NCBI RefSeq assembly: GCF_008831285.2
Contig: NC_045140.1
Span: 10,538,505-10,602,504, forward strand
From: Nymphaea colorata
Taxonomy: Eukaryota; Streptophyta; Magnoliopsida; Nymphaeales; Nymphaeaceae
Reading direction: 5' to 3'
DNA: 64,000 bases
The number at the start of each line of letters is the position of its first letter. Positions within the stretch are counted from its first letter, which is position 1. A program made the translations under genes and the position numbers. Positions 45,816 through 55,006 of the stretch are shown piece by piece. The notes under the pieces are model-generated. The model saw nothing but the letters and a program-made list of their open reading frames with translations. It ran no database searches and was not told the DNA's origin.

Positions 45816-45891
45816 GCAGTATCAGAGTCGGTTCAACACTCGGACATAGGGTCCTACACTCACGGACGCGTGTGCCTTAATAGGGGTAGAT

Positions 45892-46081
45892 TGTTACACC
45901 CAGAAGTTTAGCCATGTATTGAAAATTATGAGGAATCTTCAAGGGATTATAAAGGGAGACCATTAATGAGATGATTATCTTGGTTCTTAGCCTTTTTGAG
46001 GCTAGAGCCAAAATTGCTAGAAGGCGGGTTGGGATCCGCCAAACCATGGGCCCGAGCCCAAGAGTGGGTCGGGTTGTTACA
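45892..46081 (+). repeat. TRIM 3' LTR
   Basis: 190 bp, TG...CA ends, with the same TTATAAAGGGAGACC and GGGTTGGGATCCGCC blocks as the 5' LTR. Its end abuts the GTAGG target duplication. Confidence 0.92.
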
Positions 46082-46086
46082 GTAGG

Positions 46087-46489
46087 CAACCAACTTTGGA
46101 AGCTCAGAGATTTATTTATAAAAAATATAGAAACACAATATTTTGTTATTAGCAATCAATATTTAGTGACATATTTGATCATTATAAAATATCAAATAAT
46201 TTTGTCCATAAATCCTATAGACATCCCACAACCGATGAATGGAAACGATGATGTTGCAGTATAGATTTTCATTGTTATATGTAATTAATAATAAAAAAAT
46301 TCCATTGTAGATATGTAATAAATAGTAACAAATATCATTTTTGTTACTAATTGATTGAGCATCGAGACTTTTAGTAACAAACTTTGTCACATAGGATTTT
46401 TATTGGAAAAAAAAATTAGTCATGAAAATGGTGCATCACTAAAGCTTGCTTCTCTTGTGGTGAACACTTTCTTACAGGGGGATCTACAA
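46087..46489. other. AT-rich DNA with TTTAGTAACAAA words
   Basis: No gene. Repeated words TTTAGTGACA, TTTTAGTAACAAAC and GTTACTAATTG in both directions suggest a decayed MITE, but no clean ends or target duplication were found. Confidence 0.4.
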
Positions 46490-47560
46490 TATTCAAGAAA
46501 CTGATTTCATAAGTTATCTACAGCCTTAGAAGAATTTGAGTTTATGCAATCTAAGGCCGACCAATCTTTATTTACATTTGAATGTAAAATGCTTTCCTTG
46601 CAATTTTAGTATTTGCGAATGATTTGATTATTGCAGAAAATGACATAAGATATTGTTGCAAAGTTCAAAATGTTTCTATGTCAAAAGTTATATATGGAGG
46701 ATTTGGGCCAACTTATATACTTCCTAGGAATTGAGATCGCTAGTTGATCCCAAGGCATCTATTTTTCTCAGCAAAAATATGCATTGGTCATCATTTAGGA
46801 AATGGGACCACTGGTTGCTAAACCAGCAGGTTTTCCAATGGAAAAAAGGCACAGGTTAGATTCAGAACAGGGAGACTTCCTCAAGGATCCAACTCATTAT
46901 CGCTGATTGATTGGTATATTAATTTACCTTAGCATCACACAGCCAGATATTTAATTTATCATGCATGTCCTGAGCCGTTTCATGCAACAACCCCAGCAAC
47001 CATCATCTTCAGGCAATGTATTGAGTCATTTGTATCTCAAGATGAATCCTGGACAGAAAATTATGATGAGCAAGGAAAATAGTCTTCACTTAAGTCTTTT
47101 TGTGACTTCGACTGGGCAGCATGTCAGCAAACTCATTGACCTGTTGCAGGTTACTATATTTTCTTAGGACAAGTTTCGATTTCATGGAAGACTAAGAAAC
47201 AACAAACCGTGTCTCGGTTGTCTGCAGAAAATGAATATATGTCTATGGAAAATGTTGTCTATGAAATTGTGTGTTTGAAAATTCTATTGCATGATCTTCA
47301 AGTCACGCTTTTGAGTCTTGCCATAGTTTTCTGTGATAACCCTGCAGCCATTCATATTGCTGCTAACCTTTGATGAGCGTGTGAATTAATATTGTCACGT
47401 TGTTCATGAGAAATTACTCCAGGGCTTTATTAGAATGTGTTACATTTGAAGTAAGGATCAACTGGCAGACTTGTTTACAAAAGCATTAGGGAAAGAGGCA
47501 TTTTACCATCTCTTGGGCAAACTGGGTGTCAAGAATCTTCACACTCCAATTTAAGGGGAC
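46490..47560 (+). pseudogene. Ty1/copia relic H (late RT, RNase H, C-terminus)
   Basis: Plus strand, with stops and shifts. Blocks in order: NDLIIAEND (about 46618), MEDLGQLIYFLGIEIAS (46695-46745), GIYFSQQKYALVII, RLDSEQGDFLKDPTHYR, LIYLSITQPDI and HVLSRFMQQPQQ (46960), ISWKTKKQQTVSRLSAENEY (RNase H; about 47190-47240), CDNPAAIHIAAN (47335-47375), DQLADLFTKALGKEAFYHLLGKLGVKNLHTPI-stop (47457-47552). A purine run AATTTAAGGGGAC follows. Gag, integrase and early RT are missing; the 5' truncation lies in the RT domain. Confidence 0.88.
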
Positions 47561-49679
47561 TCACAAGATTTATTTTGATATTTTTGATTTACTGTTGACA
47601 TGTGCTCCCCATTACCACTGCCATGTGCTCACCTTAGTTGCCATGTGCTCACCGTAAATCCAGCAAGCTATCTCCATTCCATATTTCTTTGTTTTCATTC
47701 CTTTGTTGTGTTTAGCAAGGAATCATAATGTTTAGAAAAGTAGGCCATGTTGCTGTTGGATCACCATTGAATTTTTTTGTGTGTATATATTTTGTATCAA
47801 TATACCAAAAATTAATGTATTGAATTGAATTCCGTGTTCTTTCCATTGTATCATTTTTACTTGGGGCAAAACAAAGAGAGCCGGTGAAGAAGGTAGTGGT
47901 AAACAGTACAAGCACACAGCTCCATAGATTCTAGTTTGAATAAATTACAATCCTTCAGCTAAATACGTAAAACTCTAAATAGAATGGGGAGGGCTGCAAC
48001 GAACACTAGTCCAGCTCTTAGTCATCACATCCCTTAGAGGTCTTTTGAAGGCCACAAGTCATGCGGAATGGAACATGAGTGTTCTGTCTAGTTGATTTTT
48101 TCATCAGACACAGTTTACAGGACAGGCTGGACACGATGGACGATTGGACAATAGTATAAATTCTTTTTTTGTTCCATTTTGTTCCGAGCTAACCCTCAGA
48201 ATAGATAGAACAGCCTCTCTCTTGCTCCTGTCCCCGAGCCCCTGACCTTATTGTCTTTCTCTCCTTCTCTTCTGTCTCTGCCCCTGTGTCCACTGCCTTT
48301 CTCCTCCGTCTCCCGTCTTCGCCCCCGAGCTGCCTCGGCTCTGCCTTCTCCCCTTTCTCTTCATCCTCACACTTCCACTTCTGCTGATCCGGTTTTGATC
48401 TCTCCAACTCGCTATCCTTATCTAGGAAAGAAGGGGTGAAGTTTTGTTTTCAGGTAAGCATGAAAGATTCAGATGGGGACAACCGGAAGTGAAACGGTAC
48501 CTCCCCCTAGCAGTACTTTGAAACGCAACCCCACCTCCAAAAATGTTCTCTTTTTGCTCTTCAAAGTTCAAACCTTTGTCTCCTTTTCTGCCTTCTCTTT
48601 CTCTTTTCCTTTTTCTCTTGAAATTAAGGAAAGGTCATGTGAAAGCAAAGACGAGGATGGCTTCTTTCCACTCCTATTTTTGGGACTTCAATGTCTTTCT
48701 TGTGGTTTTAGGCCCGCCGGAGTCATTGAAGGAATTATCTGCCCCCATTGGTCTTTGCCGTTCATCGGCCTCTTCAGTTGGAAGAAGGAAGAAGGAGAGA
48801 AAGACATGGAGCTTTCTGTTTCCAAGTGATTGAAGATTTTAAAAGTGGGAATAAAGTGAGTAAACCTCTCTCTTTCTCTCCCTCTTTCTCCTGAAACCGT
48901 AGTTGGTACTTGTTATTGTGCTCGAGCTTCATCTCTGTTGTTTTGAGCCAGATTATACAGCTGTTTAAATGGTTTTTAATAAAGAGTTCCACTTTCTTAA
49001 TGAAGTTTTAGCATGCTATCTTTTTTCTGAAGCTATTGATTTTTTGATCTCCTGGATTTCATTCGTCAACCATGAATTCGATTGATCCTTAATTTGCATG
49101 CGCTAACAATGACTTGAAATACATAAACTAAAACTCATCAAGATTCTGCAGTTTTGCTGCTCAATAGCAACGAGAAATGGATGGCAGTAACTTACTGGCA
49201 GCACAGGCAGAGGCATTGATGTTCTCCTGCATCTTTGTGGTAACTGTTCTGCTTGTGTTATGCTAATGCCAGCTTGACTAGTTATTGGGCTATTCAGAAG
49301 ATTGCAGAGGCATACTGGGTAAGATTTGATAATTGTTTACAGTGGTTCACAACAACTGCTAGAAGGGGTGCTTGTAGAATTTATACAGCTATAAACACAT
49401 TTATACAACTATGGGAATGACTCATACAATTCACTATCAGAATCTTTGTCATGAACCAATGAGCAGAAAACATGTCCCATTGCTCCTTTTGGGGAGGGAG
49501 TTAGAATCACCTCCTATGTTTTCCTTCCAAAAGGACAAAACAGAAATAGTAAGAGCTTGAAAGGGGAAAGGGAGGAGAAGCAGGAAGAAGTGTTCACAAG
49601 ATGAAGAAATAAATGTTACAGCTTACAGAAGATCGACCATCTGACCAGGTAGGAATTAGGATACAGCTCGTTCACAATG
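47561..49679. other. possible copia 3' LTR, then CT-rich DNA resembling a gene leader
   Basis: 47561-47910 directly follows the copia H polypurine run and carries CCATGTGCTCACC three times; it is probably LTR DNA with an unmapped end. 48200-48420 is strongly CT-rich and 48540-48850 contains overlapping frames, one with an internal MASFHSYFWDFNVFLVVLG and one with an acidic-basic tail. It looks like a 5' UTR and first exon of a host gene, and 49179-49245 (MDGSNLLAAQAEALMFSCIF before GTAACT) could be another exon. I cannot name a family. If real, the gypsy element at 49680 may lie in an intron of it. Confidence 0.3.
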
Positions 49680-49765
49680 TGTAATCACCCCAAATTATTC
49701 TAAAGGACTATGATGTTTTATCCAAATGCGAAATTCAAATTTAGGCACAAGATTTCCAAAATACT

Positions 49766-50009
49766 ACTCTCAGATCCAAATTAAATCCAAAATAGAACTC
49801 TCAGATCCAAATTAAATCCAAAATACTACTTTTAGATCCAAAACCCAAGTTCAGATCCAAATCAATCATTTAAGACCGATTTGCCCTTCCTTTTGACCAA
49901 AAAACCTTCTTTTAAAGGGTGATTTTAGTCTTTTTTAAACAAGACCGATTTGCCCTTCTTTTTGGCCAAAAAATCTCCTTTTGGAGGGTGATTTTAGTCT
50001 TTTTAGGTC
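49766..50009 (+). repeat. tandem repeats in LTR U3
   Basis: First, three units of about 36 bases built on CTCAGATCCAAATTAAATCC followed by AAAATA (49766-49850). Then a 69-bp unit twice, with AGACCGATTTGCCCTT at 49873 and 49942 and GGGTGATTTTAGTCTTTTT closing each. Both sets recur in the 3' LTR. Tandem blocks just upstream of the TATA box are where LTR enhancers usually lie. Confidence 0.8.
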
Positions 50010-50047
50010 AAAAAATTCAAATTTTGGGTTTTGACTCCAAAATCCTC

Positions 50048-50055
50048 TATAAATA
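50048..50055 (+). promoter_or_regulatory. LTR TATA box
   Basis: TATAAATA followed by a C run, at the same place in the 3' LTR (62300) and, on the minus strand, in the 26279-27265 LTR. Transcription start is expected about 30 bases downstream, near 50080. Confidence 0.7.
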
Positions 50056-50399
50056 CCCCCCCATATCTCCCCTCTTGGGCAAGATTGGTCCTTGGGAGAA
50101 ACTCTAGTGTATTCTCACTTGAAGACTTAGAGTTTCTCTTGAGCTCTCTCTCTCTCTCCCTCTTCCTCTTTTCATTTCCTTCTCCAACTTAGAGCAAGCA
50201 CTTTTGGAGCTTCATTCAAAAGGGGATCTTCAAATGAATGTGTTCATCTTCCTTAAGTTATTTCCCATTAGAGGTATATAATCTTCATCTCTCTCATTTC
50301 TCTCTTCTTTCTTTTCATTAATGTTCTTATTATTATGTTATTTCTTTCTCTTAAACATAGTGTTGTTGTTGTTTTCATTTTTTTTTTTTTCTCATCTTC

Positions 50400-51160
50400 A
50401 TCTCCCCATGGCCAAAGGAGATAGCACTCAACCTCTTTTTAGAGACAAGAGGCTATGCTCAAATGCACCGGGAGCATGAGAAGATGAGATGATATTTTAT
50501 TTTATGATTAAATCATGCTCTTTCAAGTATTCTTGTTGTTCTTGTTCTTTCTCTTTCTTCTCTTCAATATATATTCTTGTTGTTGTTATTCTTTTCCTTA
50601 ATGAATATATTTTTGTTGTTATTGTTATTTCATTTCTTCAATATAGTCTTGTCCTTGTTATTTTCTTTTTTTTCTCTTCTTCCTCTTCCCATGACCAAAG
50701 GAGATAACCCTCAATCTCTTTTTAGAGACAAGAGGCTATGCTCAAGTGCATTGGGAGTGTGAAAAGATGAGAGGATCTTTCGTTTCATGATTGAATCATG
50801 TTTTTTTCTTTTATTAAATATAACATTGTATCTCTTTCTACATTTTCTTCTCATCTTCATCTCCCCACGGCTAAAAAAGGTAGCTCTCAATCTCTTTTTA
50901 GAGACAAGAGGCTATACTCAAAGTGCACCGGGAGCATGGAAAGATGAGATGATCTTTCATTTTAATCATGTTCTTTCTTTTCATGAATACATTCTTATTG
51001 TTTTTTTTTTGTTTCCTCTTATTTTTCCCTCTTCCTCATTTCTCCATGGCCAAAAGAGATAGCTCTCAATCTTTATTTTAGAGTCAAGAGGCTATACTCA
51101 AATGCACCGGGAACATGAGAAGATGAGGTGGTATATCAATTCATAGTTACATCATGTCTT
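50400..51160 (+). repeat. four-copy internal module in the LTR
   Basis: A block of about 120 bases recurs four times: CCATGGCCAAAGGAGATAG, CTCAATCTCTTTTTAGAGAC, AAGAGGCTATGCTCAAATGC, ACCGGGAGCATGAGAAGATG, then TTAAATCATG. The AGAGACAAGAGG word starts at 50441, 50724, 50900 and, changed to AGAGTCAAGAGG, at 51080, so spacing is 283, 176 and 180 bases. The 3' LTR keeps all four. They lie downstream of the transcription start, in the untranslated leader. Confidence 0.85.
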
Positions 51161-52804
51161 CCCTCCTAATTGGACTTTGCTTTTTCCATCATTCTCTTTC
51201 TTTCTTTCATTCCTTGAATGTTATCTATAAATTATGCACGCATGGTTGCTTGGTTCTTTACTTACATGTGAATGTATGGCGGGAATGAGAGTGTGGTTTG
51301 GAGACTCTTTATTTTCATATTAATTTTTGAGGTTGGGACTTGTCCAACCCGGGATAAACCCTCACGAAAATGTACATGTTAATATGCATTTTCATGGCAT
51401 TTTACGCTAGTTTCCTTCTTAATCATCACATTAGGAACCCTAACGAGTGCTTCGTTATGTTGCTTGTTTTCTTTCATACCCAACGGTGGAAGAAATATAT
51501 CTCTTACAACAAACTAAATAATAACATTCTATACTTATATAAATCTTATTTTCCAAAACATTTTCAAAAAGAACCTTCTAATATGGCCTTAGGGACTTAG
51601 CTTAGACTCTTGCATGAGTCCAAGCTCGCCTCCGGCCCACATTAAATTTGAAGTTGGTAATTTTAAGTTGTTCCTTGATTTTTTTTTTTTTAATCTTGTG
51701 AAGGTATGGATGTATACACATGTTATATACATTTATGCCAACATGATGACCCTCATCTTTCTCTCTCTATGCTTTCACTTTCTATTTTATAAATTTTCAT
51801 ATGTGCATGAATACGTATGTACATGTGTTCCATCTCCTCTCTTTCAAATATTTATTCCTCTTTTCAAGACAAAAATCTTCTCTTATAACATTTCTCATAC
51901 CCATATATGCGTATGATATTTTTCTTTTCCTCTAAAATCTCTATTTCTCTTCGAATCAATACATCTTTTTCTCTTTATATGTGATGATATGTACACAAGT
52001 ATGCATGTCTTTCTCTATATCTCTCTCTTTCCTTTCATAAGAGTGTTTTATCTCTTGTATTCTTCTTAACATTTTCATCTCATGAACTTTCTATTTACCA
52101 ACTTCAATAAGACCACAAATCAAGTAATGACCCAATATTGGAATCATGCTTGATGGTCTACAATCTCTATCCATTTTCAAAAAACTTTTCCTTCTTATAT
52201 ATAATAATTATAACAACGAAATCTTAGATGTATGTTGTGGTAGGAATGATATTAGATGAATGTTGTGGTAGGAATGTTTTACTTTTTTTCAATCATATAG
52301 GGTAAATGCATTCATGCATTCTCACCCACTTTATTTCACTTATGATCACAAGCACCTCTCTAAAGGAACTTAAGCAAGAAGGGATGAAGCTCTAGCTAGG
52401 TGGTAACCGAATTAGAGCAAAATCTCAAACCTACTTAAAGTCTTAAGAGAACACTAAAGTGATTTCAAAATGTTTTCACAAGTTTTTCAAATGATATTTA
52501 CTAGTTTCACTTTTTCCTCAAAACATTTCACATTTTCAAGCAATTCTTCAAGAACCCTTTCAAAAGTTTGAAACTCCAAACTTTCAATATTTTCTACACC
52601 GCATATAGAATCAAAAAGATGTTTAGTTAAAACAAAATGCATCAATGATAAACATAGTCCTTGGGTTGATTACCCCCGGTAAAGGCGCCGGGAACGGTCG
52701 ATTCTCGTACCGACGGGCGAGTCCCTTTCTTTCCTCTTTCAAAACAAAAACCTTATTTTTCTGGAGCACTCCAAAACCAATGAAAATTTTGGGATGCAAA
52801 CAGA

Positions 52805-52822
52805 TGGCGACCGTGATGGGAC
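52805..52822 (+). other. primer binding site of the gypsy element
   Basis: TGGCGACCGTGATGGGAC lies two bases after the inferred LTR end. Tat-type elements often carry a TGGCGACTCTGCTGGGGA-like primer site at this place; this is a divergent version. The tRNA is not determined here. Confidence 0.55.
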
Positions 52823-53439
52823 CCATCATCGTTTGGCTATGATTATTGATGCATTTTCACTAATTTGAACATCTCATGTATTGCCAATGATAAAGCATGT
52901 CCCCTATTTTGGCCTCGACCCCATTGGCATTTCATTGCATTGTTTGATGATTGTGAATGTTTTCTTGCACATAGGACTAATTGAGAAGGATCAATCATGT
53001 TCACACATATTTATGATCACATACCACCCTTCTCAATTTAGGAGTTGTTTGAAAGCCATGTTTGCTCTTCTATTTTAATCTTCAAACTTAGGAAACATTG
53101 CGTTAGAGACAACTCAATTTATATGATTTCTCATATTTCAAAATTCCTCATACCTATTTGTCCCGGTCATCATGTTGCCGGGCTTGGTCTTTGGCGGTAG
53201 CACAAGACTAAGCCTTACAACTAGACCACACCTTGGGCGGGAACGCCCCCTCGTTAGTACCATGAGTGGTAATTTATGGTATATCGACGAGTGATCAAGA
53301 AGAAGTTGATGAACTCTACCTTTAGTTGCCTAAGGAAGAATCTATGCTCGTACTAAGCCATTTGGCTAAGGTATATAAGCATAACTTGATATCGGATTAT
53401 CGTGACACAAAATTATCTCAATTAAGTTCCTATACCCAA

Positions 53440-53474
<35 letters not shown>

Positions 53475-53615
53475 TTCATGATAGATGTTGATGTGCGTGA
53501 AACCTTATGTGATGATTTGCAACCTCATTCCACACATCTACCTCATATTGTCTTTGTCAACCTAGTCAATGTTTTCCACTAATTCAATTTTTATCTTTTA
53601 GAGTCATCATTCAAT
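52823..53615 (+). other. untranslated leader with T/A homopolymer palindrome
   Basis: No frame of note. At 53440-53474 a run of 11 T is followed by 24 A, a perfect T/A palindrome that could fold or could be a site of assembly error. 53160-53190 has CCCGGTCATCATGTTGCCGG, a short GC inverted repeat. Confidence 0.55.
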
Positions 53616-54836
53616 ATGTATTCTTTCCAACGTGGTGTCACATTCCCTTATGATCACATCCTCTTTGGGGAAGGTCCCGAACGGTCCACCTACATTTCTC
53701 TTGAGTCTCAACCTTTGGCTCCCGAATGGTATCGGACTTGGCATCCCACCTTCTCTCGGATGTTTCCTTCTTACTTTGAAGAATGTGGGCTAGAGACAGT
53801 GGCAGTTGGAGGAATGCAGTCAGTTAATGGAAATTTGGTACATGCAATCGCTGAGCGTTGGAACCCAAGGACCTCCTCTTTTTGGTTTCCATGGGGAGAA
53901 ATGACAATATTACTAGATGAATTTGCCAAAATACTAGACCTCCCTACCCCAACTTGTGACCCAAATGATCTATTGGAAAAACAATTCCTTATGAACCCAA
54001 CCAAGGTCAATGCAAATAACCTCATTGCTCACTTTACTGGACGGAAAACTTGGCCTTTAGTAGAAAACCATGAAAATCAAAGCATCAACATGAAAAATTT
54101 GTATGAAGAATTTGGAACCTATGTTGAACCTTCTACCCTACCTCGAAAAGCCATAGGGAGAATTAAACATTGTATGATGCTCTGCACAGTAGGAGTGACC
54201 CTTTTTACCAATGGAAGTGACCTTTTAGATGTCCGTATTGCCCAACTTTTTCGAGTATGGGGGCATAGAGGGACCCGACACTTGTCAGTAGCAATGACAG
54301 CTTTAGCCTTCCTTTACCGAGGACTCACTCGCTTTACCATTGGAGATATCGACTTCATAGAAGGATGCACATATGCTTTACAATTGTGGTTCCTCAAGCA
54401 TGCGGGACCCCAAGCCAGTCTATTCAGAAACACTGATGGATCATTAACAACCTTGGAGCAATACCGTCGTTTGATCGAGCAATTGAATGAAGGAGAGATC
54501 ATTGGGGATTATTGTGATCGTCGGCAGAGCCTACCTCGATACACTCACCATCATCATGGGCGTACCACACTCTTGGGCCCTTACTTCATAGTTGATTATT
54601 GTGTTGATAGATGTATGAGACAGTTCTCTCAAAGGCAGAAGATGGTCTCTGTGCATGCACCAATTGGAGCTATTCCTGAATTTGACATTAGTTCTCCTCA
54701 ATGGACGGCATTGTTTGCAGTAGCTCGACAAGAATGGAAGACACAAATATCATACACTTGGTTCATAGGCCCAGTGGTGAAGAAGGAATATGCTGAGTGG
54801 TGGGATGCCAACCGACCACCATCCATCCTTCCCTAA
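53616..54836 (+). CDS. plant mobile domain (PMD) protein ORF of the retrotransposon
   Basis: Intact 406-residue ORF between primer site and gag. NGNLVHAIAERWNPRTSSFWFPWGEMTILLDEFAKILDLPT (residues about 69-110) is the hallmark of the plant mobile domain (aminotransferase-like, plant mobile domain): an ERW block followed by F-x-x-PWGEMT-x-x-LD. Later blocks NGSDLLDVRIAQLFRVWG and HLSVAMTALAFLYRGL continue the domain. Host relatives (MAIN/MAIL type) act in nuclear gene silencing and genome stability, and PMD is known to be carried by Mutator-like and gypsy elements. No Gag, protease, RT, envelope or zinc-finger motif, no signal peptide. It ends 170 bases before the gag ATG. The older copy at 24749-25523 has the same ORF in the same place. 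Function in the element is unknown; a role against host silencing is a guess. Confidence 0.85.
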   Translation: MYSFQRGVTFPYDHILFGEGPERSTYISLESQPLAPEWYRTWHPTFSRMFPSYFEECGLETVAVGGMQSVNGNLVHAIAERWNPRTSSFWFPWGEMTILLDEFAKILDLPTPTCDPNDLLEKQFLMNPTKVNANNLIAHFTGRKTWPLVENHENQSINMKNLYEEFGTYVEPSTLPRKAIGRIKHCMMLCTVGVTLFTNGSDLLDVRIAQLFRVWGHRGTRHLSVAMTALAFLYRGLTRFTIGDIDFIEGCTYALQLWFLKHAGPQASLFRNTDGSLTTLEQYRRLIEQLNEGEIIGDYCDRRQSLPRYTHHHHGRTTLLGPYFIVDYCVDRCMRQFSQRQKMVSVHAPIGAIPEFDISSPQWTALFAVARQEWKTQISYTWFIGPVVKKEYAEWWDANRPPSILP

Positions 54837-55006
54837 AAGTTTTATGTTGTCAACTTTGTATTCCTTCTGTCGTTGTCATCTTTATTAGTGTCTATGGATG
54901 TAACTTTTAAAACTTGTAATGCAATATGAACCTTCATTTTGTCATCATTTCCATCCAATAACTTTATTTTCTTATGTCATAAGGTGAATACTTGAAAGCC
55001 AACAAG

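Larger units (their letters stand above)
45625..46081 (+). mobile_element. TRIM (terminal-repeat retrotransposon in miniature), complete
   Basis: Two LTRs of 191 bp (45625-45815) and 190 bp (45892-46081) flank only 76 bases of internal DNA. The LTRs start TGTAATACCC and TGTTACACCC and both end GGGTCGGGTTGTTACA. The first LTR is followed at once by GCAGTATCAGAGTCGG, a primer site for initiator methionine tRNA. The second is preceded by the polypurine tract AATAGGGGTAGAT. A perfect 5-bp target duplication GTAGG lies at 45620-45624 and 46082-46086. It has no coding capacity and must rely on enzymes of another LTR element. LTR differences (roughly 25 of 190 by eye) indicate an old insertion. Confidence 0.92.
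49680..52802 (+). repeat. 5' LTR of the young gypsy element
   Basis: Starts TGTAATCACCCC, the same as the 3' LTR at 61932. The end is inferred from TG...CA and the primer site: GGGATGCAAACA ending at 52802. Length about 3.1 kb, long for a plant LTR but usual for Tat-type elements. It contains U3 tandem repeats, a TATA box at 50048, a CT-rich leader-like zone (50140-50170) and four copies of a conserved internal module (50400-51160). Open frames of 60-100 residues in it are accidental. Confidence 0.85.

Noticed and set aside
50489-51062. Hydrophobic frames of 72-91 residues in the LTR (and copies at 62740-63313)
   Set aside because: They are read from T-rich LTR DNA between repeated modules and appear identically in both LTRs; apparent membrane character comes from TTC/TTT codons.
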